From NCBI GenBank assembly GCA_023362775.1, contig JALMGJ010000001.1, positions 63,870,001-63,934,000 of the forward strand: a stretch of DNA of 64,000 bases. The letters are read 5' to 3'. A model generated the notes under the pieces. That model saw only the letters and a list, made by a program, of their open reading frames with translations. It was not told where the DNA came from and did not search any database. Below are positions 11,713 to 22,288 of the stretch, piece by piece (within the stretch, counting starts at the first letter, position 1; each line of letters begins with the position of its first letter). This stretch comes from Charina bottae. Taxonomy: Eukaryota > Chordata > Lepidosauria > Squamata > Charinaidae. Both the position numbers and the translations under genes were made by a program.

Positions 11713-14460
11713 CTTGTTGTTTATTCGTTCAGTCGCTTCCGACTCTTCGTGACTTCATGGACCAGCCCACGCCAGAGCTTCCTGTCGGCCGTCACCATCC
11801 CCAGCTCCCCCACGGTTGATTCCGTCACCTCCAGAATATCATCCATCCATCTTGCCCTTGGTCGGCCCCTCTTCCTTTTGCCTTCCACTTTCCCTAGCAT
11901 CAGCATCTTCTCCAGGGTATCCTGTCTTCTCATTATGTGGCCAAAGTACTTCAGTTTTGCCTTTAATATTCCCTCAAGTGAGCAGTCTGGCTTTATTTCC
12001 TGGAGTATGGACTGGTTTGATCTTCTTGCAGTCCAAGGCACTCTCAGAATTTTCCTCCAACACCACAGTTCAAAAGCATCTATTTTCCTTCGCTCAGCCT
12101 TCCTTATGGTCCAGCTCTCGCAGCCATAGGTTACTACAGGGAATACCATTGCTTTAACTATGCGGACCTTTGTTGTCAGTGTGTTGTCTCTGCTCTTAAC
12201 TATTTTATCAAGATTTGCCATTGCTCTCCTCCAAGAAGTAGACATCTTCTGATTTCCTGGCTGCAGTCAGCGTCTGCAGTAATCTTTGCGCCTAGAAATA
12301 CAAAGTCTGTCACTGCCTCCACTTTTTCTCCATCTATTTGCCAGTTATCAATCAAGCTGGTTGCCATAATCTTGGTTTTTTTGAGGTTTAACTGCAACCC
12401 AGCTCTTGCACTTTCTTCTTTCACCTTTGTCACAAGGCTCCTCAGCTCCTCCTCGCTTTCAGCCATCAAAGTGGTATCATCTGCATATCTGAGATTGTTA
12501 ATGTTTCTTCCAGCGATTTTAACTCCAGCCTTGGATTCATCAAGCCCAGCACGTCGCATGATGTGTTCTGCATACAGGTTGAATAGGTAGGGTGAGAGTG
12601 TACAACCCTGCCGTACTCCTTTCCCAATCTTAAACCAGTCAGTTGTTCCGTGCTCTGTTCTTACCGTTGCTACTTGGTCGTTATACAGATTCCTCAGGAG
12701 GCAGACAAGATGATTTGGTATCTCCATACCACCAAGAACTTGCCACAATTTATTATGATCCACATAGTCAAAGGCTTTAGAATAGTCAATAAAACAGAAA
12801 TAGATGTTTTTCTGAAACTCCCTGGCTTTCTCCATTATCCAGTGGATATTGGCAATTTGGTCTCTAGTTCCTCTGCCTTTTCCAAACCCAGCTTGTACAT
12901 CTGGCAATTCTCGCTCCATGAATTGCTGGAGTCTACCTTGCAGGATCTTGAGCATTACCTTACTGGCATGTGAAATAAGTGCCACTGTTTGATAGTTTGA
13001 ACATTCTTTAGTGCTTCCCTTTTTTGGTATGGGGATATGTTGATTTTTTCCAATCTGATGGCCATTCTTGTGTTTTCCAAATTTGCTGGCATATGGCATG
13101 TATCACCTTGACAGCATCATCTTGCAAGATTTTAAACAGCTCAGCTGGGATACCGTTGTCTCCTGCTGCCTTATTAGCAATGCTTCTTAAGGCCCATTCA
13201 ACCTCACTCTTCAGGATGTCTGGCTCTAACTCGCTGACCACACCGTCAAAAGCTATCCCCAATATTATTATCCTTCCTATACAGATCTTCCGTATATTCT
13301 TGCCACCTTTTCTTGATCTCTTCTGCTTCTGTTAGGTCCTTACCATCTTTGTTTTTGATCATACCCATTTTTGCCTGGAATTTACCTCCGATGTTTCTAA
13401 TTTTCTGGAAGAGGTCTCTTGTCCTTCCTATTCTATTGTCTTCTTCCACTTCCGCACATTGCTTGTTTAAAAATAATTCCTTATCTCTTCTGGCTAACCT
13501 CTGGAATTTTGCATTTAATTGGGCATATTTCCCCCTATCACTGTTGCCTTTTGCTTTCCTTCTTTCTTGGGCTACTTCCAGTGTCTCAGCAGACAGACAT
13601 CTTGCCTTCTTGGTTTTCTTTCTCTTTGGGACGTTTTTTGTTGCCGCCTCCTGAACAATGTTGCAAACTTCTGTCCATAGTTCTTCCGGGACCCTATCTA
13701 CTAAATCTAGTCCCTTAAAACTATTCTTCACCTCCACTGCATATTCCTTAGGAATATTAGTGAGCTCATATCTAACTGATCTGTGGGTCTTCCCTATTCT
13801 CTTTAGTCTGATTCTAAATTTTGCAATAAGTTCATGATCTGAACTACAGTCAGCTCCAGGTCTTGTTTTTACCGACTGTACAGATGTCCACCACCTTTGG
13901 CTGCAAAGGATGTAGTCAATCTGATTTCGGTGTCGACCATCTGGTGAAGTCCATGTATAAAGTCGTCTTTTAGGTTGTTGGAAGAGAGTGTTTGTTATGC
14001 ACAGTGAGTTGTCTTGGCAAAATTCTATCAGCCTATGTCCCGCTTCATTTTGTTCTCCCAGACCATGCTTGCCTGTAATTCCAGGTGTCGTTTGACTACC
14101 CACCTTAGCATTCCAGTCTCCTGTAATGAAAATAACATCTCTTTTTGGTGTATTATCCAGTAGGTGCTGCAGATCCTCATAGAACTGATCTACTTCTGCT
14201 TCTTCAGCATCTGTGGTTGGGGCGTATATTTGGATCACTGTGATGTTAAATGACTTACCCTGAATTCAAATTGAGATCATTCTATCGTTTTTTGGATTGT
14301 ATCCAAGCACTGCTTTAGCCACTTTATTATTAATTATGAAGGCTACTCCATTTCTTCTGTGGTCCTCTTGTCCACAGTAGATCTGGTGGTCATCTGATGT
14401 GAAGTGGCCCATTCTAGTCCATTTCAGTTCACTGACACCTAAAATGTCTAAAATTGCTGG
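11713..14460 (-). mobile_element. RTE-BovB LINE, 5'-truncated, frameshifted
   Basis: Reading down the minus strand, the pieces occur in the right order for a BovB polyprotein. First comes the apurinic endonuclease (14238-13246, with IYAPTTDAEEAEVDQFYEDL and GDWNAKVGSQ). Next is the linker (13262-13008). Then comes reverse transcriptase (13099-12200, with the catalytic YADD in NLRYADDTTLMAE). Last is the C-terminal domain (12245-11721, with CESWTIRKAERRKIDAFELW). At least two frameshifts separate them. A TGA interrupts the frame at 14266-14268, just before the IYAPTT motif. The first part of the endonuclease is missing, so it is truncated near 14460. The 3' end at 11713 reads TTCAGTCGCTTCCGACTCTTCG on the plus strand, the BovB tail. 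It is more diverged than the copy at 58532-63395 and differs at many residues, so it is probably an older or different subfamily. Confidence 0.95.
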
Positions 14461-16582
14461 AGTCTAACTTCTGTATGTAATGTTAATTCCTTAAGGACTA
14501 TTGCGGAAGAAACTGTTCCTCAGTTCTCTTACTGTAATTGAGGAATATGTGCCACTGATTAGAATTCCTGCATACAAAAATGGTTATTATTGCTGTTGTT
14601 ATTACGATCCTGTGTGAACAAATAGCTACATGGAATTCTCATTCTGATCTCAGATACCAAATAGGAAAGTCAGATGTGAGTATTTCAAGATCTCCTACAA
14701 TAATGTTGCTTCTGATTTTTAAAGCCCATGTTTTAAACAAACAGCATACAGAATTATAAACAAGTGAAGTTAAATGTCAAAATAGTTATCTACATAAACA
14801 ACAGCATTCAAATTACATATCACATGAAACCACAGGTATTGAAACCTTGACTTTGGCTTCTTTTTAACAAAAGCAGCTTTAGAAACAATGCTTTGGAAAG
14901 AATAGGTAATATCATTCCCTCAGCATTAAGTAGATAAGAATACACAAGCTGGGGGGAAGGAAAGCTATTTACTAGGGTGACCAGATGCAAAGGACACAGT
15001 TTCTCACATTTTAACATCAGCTTGGCAAAGAAACTTGCCAATAAAATGTATTAAGAGGACAGAAAATCCCCAAGTTTGTGAAGCTGATCTTGATTCTGAA
15101 GAAGCATGCGTCACTGAACAAAAACTTTGATCAGAGCAAGTGAAAAAGGGTATGTCAGGGTATGGCCACAGAAACTGAGTGTAATAGAGCTTGTAAACAA
15201 CACTCAGATGTGCATAGTTTGGCTTGGAAGAAGGTCTCGCTTGGCTGGTGGGACAACATTCCTAACATGAAATTCCTTGTCATGAAAGTATATATATATG
15301 CACAATGTTGTATCTATGGAGGGATTTAGTGCCAGGTTTTAGTTTCTTTTAGCTTTATCAGATGCAATATTTGTCTTGATGCAAGGCAAGCATAAATTTC
15401 ATCTCACCTTCTATTCAGAATACTTTGTTCTCCGTTTTGGGATGAAAAGGAAGCTACGATCACAATCCTAATCCCGATTCCAACATATATTTTTCATCAG
15501 ATTGATATAAGGAAAGCTATATTAGAAGCTGGATCTTCCTAACTCATGGGAAGCACACCAAATATTTTGCACATGCTCAGAGGTATTTATTATGAAATGT
15601 TTTTAATCTCACAGGATTGAGGCCTGATAAAAATGTAGGTTCCAGGAAAGAGATTAAGTACTAGTGAACAACTGTTTTCTATTATTTTATCTGCTACAAG
15701 CTTGTCCTCTACAAATCATACCCCCCCAAAAAAAAATACATAGTCATAAAGATATTCAACAGCTTACCTCTCTCTTCTGCCCTATTCCCCAGTTGCAGAA
15801 ATACCCATTGTTCATTCTTGGAAACTTTTTTGAAGCCTCCCTTGGAAAATTCCTCTTCTGGGAAACACCACCCAAGTTCAGCATAGACTAGCCATAGGAG
15901 TTACAGTTCCATTGAAGTCAGTGGTAGCAAAGGTTCAGTAGAATACTGATTGCCAAATAAACCCTGATGTTGTAATATATAAGGACATTTCACCATAGCT
16001 ATAAATTCTGTTGAGTCTGACTTAAGTATAAGCTCAGTTTGTAGATATTTTTTTTTAAAAAAATTGTTCTGGCTAAACAAATCAGTCTTTAGATAACCAG
16101 ACTAGTTAAACTGACTGGAGAGAGACAGTAATCCAGCAGTGAAGCATATGCTTCAAGGACCATCGTTCTATCTCCATAACCTCTCATTAAAAGAATCAAA
16201 CAGCAGGTAAGGGGAAGAGCTCTACTGAGACCCTGAAGAGCTTCTGACTGTTGAAGTAGGCCAGCTTTCCCCAGTCTACATCCCATGCATGTATTGGATT
16301 GTATCATAATTCTAGGCTGGCAGGGAATTATGGGAACTGATTTATGAATACTGGAACAGACAATACTGAAAGGCATTGACAATATTACCATATTGATGTA
16401 AGGGAGCTGCCTATGTGCCTAGATCCTGTAAACTCTAAACAAGAGACTGGGCAACTGTGGGCCTCCACATGTTCCTGAGCTCCAGCTCCTCTGGCAAATT
16501 CACGCTGACTGGAACTGAATCCAACAAAATATGGGGGACAAATATTTTCCATCTTTACAAGTTGCAGCTTTTTACATATTAT
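14461..16582. other. Mostly unrecognised sequence with DNA-transposon scraps
   Basis: About 16238-16365 (GGCTGGCAGGGAATTATGGG) and 16446-16555 (CTGTGGGCCTCCACATGTTC) are decayed fragments of palindromic amniote DNA-transposon repeats. A short ACTAGGGTGACCAGATG phrase near 14974 may be another. Nothing coding was recognised. Confidence 0.45.
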
Positions 16583-16594
16583 TACTTACTTGTC

Positions 16595-16863
16595 TAGCTA
16601 CTTACCTAGCCCCGCGTGATGGAGTGAGCTCCCGCACTAGCCCCAGCTCTTGCCAACCTAGCAATTCGAAAGCATGCAAATGCAAGTAGATGAATAGGTA
16701 CCACTTCGGTGGGAAGGTGACACTGTTCCACGTGTGTCATGTGGCCACATGACCGTGGAAGAGTCTTCGGACAACGCTGGCTCTTCGGCTAACAAACGGA
16801 GATGAGCACTGGCCCCTAGAGTCGGACACGACTGCACGAACGTGCGGGGGGAACCTTTACCTT
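16595..16863 (+). mobile_element. Sauria-type SINE, copy B, 5'-truncated
   Basis: It is the same family as 918-1246 but in the opposite orientation and without the tRNA-like head: neither A box nor B box is present. The 3' end has GAGTCGGACACGACTGCAC and then CCTTTACCTTTA. The target-site duplication TACTTACTTGTC lies at 16583-16594 and 16864-16875. 5' truncation is what incomplete reverse transcription would give. Confidence 0.85.
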
Positions 16864-17419
16864 TACTTACTTGTCAGGTTGATAAGAGAATTCTAGAGAA
16901 TATATGCTAGTAAATTTGGTTACCAAAAAATGAAGCCAGACTTGATGGCACTTTTAAATTAATTAGTTTAGACATTTCATGATACCTTGATGCAATGTTG
17001 CCATTCTCTTTGCTGTTCTTAGGACGTAAGGACAATATCATTCTTCCACAATGTTTTTATCTCTCATGATGAACATTTCTGAGAGCTTGGTTTCATGCTG
17101 CAAACTTTAACACAGCCATTATTCTGTTCCCTTTGAGAGTAAGCAACATTATGTGAAGCACAGAAAAGGAGTAAGAAATAGGAGAGAAAAGAAATTAAAA
17201 GCATGAGATAAGAAAAAGGAAAGGAAATATAGCTAAAACCAACACGTCATGATACCTTTCCATGCTTACCACTCATCTTTGCTTCCACTAGATCCATAAA
17301 CTTAATTCACACATACATTGCTGCTTCTTTCAACTTCTCACCTTTTTTTTTGAGCCCATCAACTCCATCCAACCATGTCTCATCCTATTAATTTTTCTTC
17401 ATGCATTTGTTTTGTGATT

Positions 17420-19100
17420 CATTCCCTACTTTTGTTTCCCCAACATAGCTAACCCTTACTTCCAAACATCACTTATACCCAGCCACTTGCACTTTCAATA
17501 GTTATTCCTTACAAAAGACCATATACCATATCTTTCAAATATAATGAGCTTGGTCTTTGATACATTAATTTTCAGATCCATGTTCTTCATTCTTGTATCA
17601 TACAATGTAATATTCACTGCAAATCATTCAGATTCTCTGCCATGGTATTATCTGCATAACAAGTACATTTTCTACATCATCTGCACAAAAAAGTATACAT
17701 CCCCTACAAGCATTCCTTGTACATTTATCCATAAATACATTAAACCAGGAGGACACGACAAACTTTGTCTTATTCTCTGCTCAATATTGAGCTATTCATT
17801 AAGCATTCTATTTACATTCCTGCATACTTTACTTCTGTCATATTCCATTCTTATCGCATTCAGCAACCAACCAACTCCATGTCTATGAAGGTTCTCAGTC
17901 ATCCAGGTGGAATTGTCTGTAGCTTGAATCATGTCAACTGGATTTCTATTTTCTCAGTGGAAACGTTTTGCTCCTTATCCAAGGAGCTTCTTCAGTCTGA
18001 GCAAAGTTGGTAAGGGAATCCTAAATATGTTTCTAGGTAGCTGTGAAACGTTTCCACTGAGAAAATAGAAATCCAGTTGACGTGATTCAAGCTACAGACA
18101 ACCAACTCCATGTTCGTGCAAAACCTCTAGAATTAAGTCCTATTAAAGTTATACTGTAATACATTTTCTCTGATTCAGCAGACATACAATAAAATATTTG
18201 TATATTTTCTCAATGACCATCCAAAGACCAAAAATGTGGTCTGCACATCCCTTATCTGACATAGACCTTTACCTCCCTCCTTTTGCTCACCCCTCATACC
18301 CTTCCAATCAGAATTCTGCCAAACAACTTCCCAGACACATTTAGTAAAGTAATCCCCCTGTACTTGTATCATTTGTGCTATTTTCCCCTTTATATAAGAA
18401 AACAATAATGGTATTCTTCCAATTTAATAGCACAGATGCAGACTTCACACATAGCCACTTCCTAAGCAAACTACACCCATATATTAATATTTCTCCAGTT
18501 ATACCTGCATGCTTATTCGTTTTCAACATTCTCACAGCATTCAGGACTTAGTTTTTAATAAATCTTCTTGGCAACTACTTTTTCATACAAGACACATACT
18601 TTCTTCAGTCATTCTGCTTTCACTCTAGTTACTACCACTTCTTTTTCTCCCAAGATTACTCTTCACAATGTCTGTTCCGCATTCAGAGTTTTTGTCACCT
18701 CCCCTTCTGCATCTTTCACTAATTCTCAGTCTATTATAAACAACCAAATCAATCATGCTTATTTATTCATTCCCTTTCCATATGTACACACAAATAGACT
18801 TATGCTTAAGCCATGCATTTGAAACTGACCTTCTTCTAAGCAGATGCTTACCAAACACTCACAATTCTTATTAATTCTTGAGTCTCCAAATGGCCCAATA
18901 ATTTTTTCTGTACTCTGTCACCTCTTTCCCATTCATTCATTCAAGTCACCTAACAGAATAAATTTTCTCCTGGACTATATTGATTTAGAATGTTGCAGTT
19001 TTTTCAAAACTCATATCTGGTGTTTCCATTCTCAACGTTCCTTGGAGCACAACATTCATGTATTAACAACCTATGAATTTCTACTTTCATACATACCTAC
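17420..19100 (-). mobile_element. Heavily decayed endonuclease/RT LINE
   Basis: No open frame survives, but motifs are legible on the minus strand in the expected order. Near 18970-18940 LLGDLNE resembles the GDFN motif of apurinic endonucleases, followed by IIGPFGDSRINKNCECL. Near 17790-17745 RQSLSCPPGL then WINV resembles the RT motif GVRQGCVMSPWLFNxFMD. Near 17650 CYADNTMAE resembles the catalytic YADD. The clade is uncertain (RTE-like or related). The PLE insertion at 17882-18099 interrupts it. Confidence 0.55.
17882..18099. mobile_element. Penelope-like element, inverted-repeat insertion, copy 2
   Basis: The left arm starts TCTATGAAGGTTCTCAGTC and runs through the PLE terminal region to about 18040. 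The right arm (18043-18099) repeats the outer part in reverse complement, from GAAACGTTTCC to GCTACAGAC. Direct repeats AACCAACTCCATG flank it (17869-17881 and 18100-18112). The longer outer tail is on the left here and on the right in the other two copies, so the unit is the same in mirror orientation. Confidence 0.85.
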
Positions 19101-20035
19101 AACTTAAATGGTAACAATTAATATGTGTATGTGTTTCTATATGTATATCTATCTCCCCCTTTCTCTCATAACTAAATCTATACCTTCACTTCCCTGCATG
19201 CACCAGATCAGGCCACATGCATTCAGATCTACTATGCCCTTTCTCTTTTTCTTAGTTTCACAAAGGGAACTTTCCTTCTTTTGTTAATGCAAGCTCCTTA
19301 TATTAACTCTTCGTACATTCCAAAACACAATCTTTCATATGTCATAGTGATCACCAGATAAACTCATCAGCTTCATTTTGCTCAAATCAGAGTATCACAT
19401 AACTTATTTAGCAAGATTTAAAAGGTATACACCAGGTTACTAACTATAGTTATACCTTGCATTCCTTCCTAATTTTAAGGATAACAGCAGCCAGTTTTGA
19501 CACATTTTAGCCAGTAGATCAGAAGCACAATCAAAGACCAGTTTTACCCCAAGCATGCTCACATCGTTGTAAACTAGGATTTCTAATCTTGAGATTACTT
19601 TGCAAGCTAACATACTGTTGCCTGCTTCCCACCAACTTGCAAGTACATGTAATTTATTAACACACACACAGGATGTATTTTCCATTTTGTCTTCTGAAAC
19701 AGATCTTATATTATTGATATATCTAAAAAAACCCAGCTGACTGCAATTTAGGCTTCCCTGGCCTCCATAAATTGCCATTTGTCAAATTAGATAGACAAAT
19801 TAATATGCCTAGCAGAATGTCAGGAAAATATAAGGTTGAATCAATGCTTCAAGACAGTTTTTTAACGGCGGTAGAAATATATCCCATTTTCTAAAAATTG
19901 ACCACACAGAGACAATATCACACAGAATAGGTGAGAAAATATATTTAGTTTTACACACCTGATTACCCTGTAGGTGCAGGACTGGTACTGTTAATGTCAA
20001 TCAGTGTTTAATCTGAAGTACTTAAGCAATTTAAC
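19101..20035. other. Unrecognised non-coding sequence
   Basis: No exon or nameable repeat was seen. Part of it may be further remnant of the decayed LINE at 17420-19100. Confidence 0.4.
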
Positions 20036-20047
20036 TGAATAATAATA

Positions 20048-20384
20048 AAAAGGTAAAGGTTCCCCCCGCACATTTGTGCAGTCGTGTCCGACTCTAGGGG
20101 CCGGTGCTCATCTCCATTTGTTAGCCGAAGAGCCAGCGTTGTCCAAAGACGCTTCCGCGGTCATGTGGCTGGCATGATGCACGCGGAACGCTGTTACCTA
20201 CCCACCAAAGTGGTACCTATTCATCTACTTGCATTTGCATGCTTTCGAATTGCTAGGTTGGCAAGAGCTGGAGCTAGTGCAGGAGCTCACTCCGCACGCA
20301 GGGCTAGGGATTCGAACCTCTGAACTTGCAATCTTCCGATCGACAAGCCTGGCGTCTTACCCGCTGAGCCACCACGCCCCTTTA
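20048..20384 (-). mobile_element. Sauria-type SINE, copy C, full length
   Basis: This is the best-preserved copy. On the minus strand it has a tRNA-like head with A box TGGCTCAGCGGGTAAGACGC and B box GGTTCGAATCC. The body carries the AGCCAGCGTTGTCC segment in reverse. The tail has GAGTCGGACACGACTGCAC and ends CCTTTACC. Flanking duplication TGAATAATAATA lies at 20036-20047 and 20385-20396. Confidence 0.9.
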
Positions 20385-20396
20385 TGAATAATAATA

Positions 20397-22222
20397 CTAA
20401 TGGAGTAATACTAGAGGAGAAATGGAAAACAAATATAACAAAGCCTGTGCAGAAATGCAATTGTAATGGGGATTGTATGGCCTAGCACACTCCTGTCAAG
20501 CCAAACATTCAACAAAGGCAGAGGAACTTTTGTCTCTGTTTCCTAATGTTTCCATGTTAGGAGTATGAGAAACTGTTTCATGTGTGGAAGAAACCTGAGC
20601 ATTTGGGGCAGATTGTATTTTCTTTCTATGTAGATGCTGACCTAACCCTTATAGTGTCACACAGAATCCCCTTAATTTTTTATTTTTAGTGCTTCCAGAC
20701 TCCAAATGTAAAACAACAGTACAATTGTGTCAAACTTCTCTGTAATCAATTTAATCTTTTGATAACACATTTTGCCTGAAAAAGGGGAAAAGGGGATGAT
20801 GTCCCACTGCTTCATTGACAAAGTAGAATATTTGCTTCTAAGTCAACATGGATAGGAACAGGCTGCAGAGCTCTAAGTTATATAATGCATCTTGCAGCAA
20901 AACTGAAATGAAGACGTTTCAGAGAAATGGCTGAGTTATACCACTTGTAGCAGATACAAGGGTACTCTGATATCTGCAAATCTAATAAACTGTAGCCCAA
21001 GTGAATCTATAGAAGAAAGCACATAGAATACATAACTTAAATAGATATGTACCAAATACTGAGAAGGAAAAATGATTGAAAACATCAAGACATGCTAATC
21101 AGAAATAATTGTGGCAATTGTGTAAAAGCAGAGCACAAGCGAATATAGAATTTCAACACATCCATGCAAATTAATGTGGATATGATCTGAATTAGCAGTC
21201 ACTAATCAGTACATATAGGAAGGTATTTTAAAACAAATGTGTTAAAAGAGGATCAAATTATTTTCTGTAGTGTGCCAGTGACTGATTGACCCTGGGGATT
21301 GCTGATTAAAAATAAAGTTCCACTTTTTTCACCAGGAATATACATCTGTTTAGCTATCACATAACTGATTACTTCACATGTCAGGGAAGAACTGAAGAGA
21401 AACACTACATGATCACTTGATATGAAATTACAGTGATATGTTTTGTAGACAGTTAATTACACCTATATATTCCTAATGTGATGTACATGACAACATATGC
21501 TATTTTTAGGAACTTGAGTGTTCTATGAAAAGGTAAAAGCTCATACAAAACAACCATTTAGCAAAAAATTAGCTTTCACCACCTCTTTGAATTGCAGATT
21601 GACTCTCATGCCTCAGAATACAAGTGGCAGATTTCCTCCCGGAGTGCGCAGCGGGTTTTTGTCCCTCCTGCTTATTATCTGCTCCATTACAAAAGAAGAA
21701 AAAGAACTGCAATATTAAGAAAAGTGTACTTTATAGGAAAACAACATTTTTACACCAATACAACAGTGGGAAACTGTGAAGCACAAAATAAAGGCATTTC
21801 CTTCAGTACAAGCCAGAAGATCAAGTAAACCATTCTTGAGTTGATGGTTCCTTTTCCCTTTTGCATTATGTGCTAATTTAGCAGTTAAAATTTTCTTTGC
21901 ATGCTGAAAAAAGTATATTCAAACAGGTAAAAGTATATTCAAAAAGACTTTGAAAACAATATTTGCTGCAATTTACTGTAAAAGAAACAAGCTTAAATTT
22001 TGGAATCAAAGAGATTAGCTGTTTCATTCATTGAGCCTGTATCTCCTTTAGTCAGTGCCCTAACTAATTAAATGCAACAGAGAGTAAATAGAAAAAATTA
22101 AAATCAGAAAGTGTTAGTTTTAATTAAGATGCACGGGTATCTTTTTTTGTGGATAAAACTAAATCCATCTGCATTAGTATAAAGTACTTTTCAGCTTTAA
22201 GGTAAACCTAAAGCACCGTTCT
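20397..22222. other. DTL 3' UTR and downstream sequence
   Basis: The 3' UTR of DTL must start at 22222 and run toward lower coordinates. Candidate minus-strand poly(A) signals are ATTAAA at 22119-22124, about 100 nt past the stop, and AATAAA at 20679-20684. I cannot tell which is used. No repeat family was recognised here. Confidence 0.4.
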
Positions 22223-22288
22223 TTAGTTTTTCTGTGACTTTCGCTCGAAGTATGTGCAAATCTTCCTCATCGTTATTGTAGTTATAAT
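22223..22288 (-). CDS. DTL: DTL exon 15 (terminal, PIP-box)
   Basis: The acceptor is AATCTCACAG before 22288. The exon encodes the last 21 residues (693-713), containing MRKICTYFERKSQKN, then TAA at 22223-22225. It begins in phase 0. The MRKICTYF core matches the known PCNA-interacting motif of Cdt2. The tail after SQ is several residues shorter than in human. Confidence 0.92.
   Translation of the reverse strand: MITTITMRKICTYFERKSQKN

Noticed and set aside
20341..20380. tRNA gene suggested by A-box and B-box-like sequence
   Set aside because: The boxes belong to the head of a dispersed SINE with a target-site duplication. No cloverleaf with proper acceptor stem was found.
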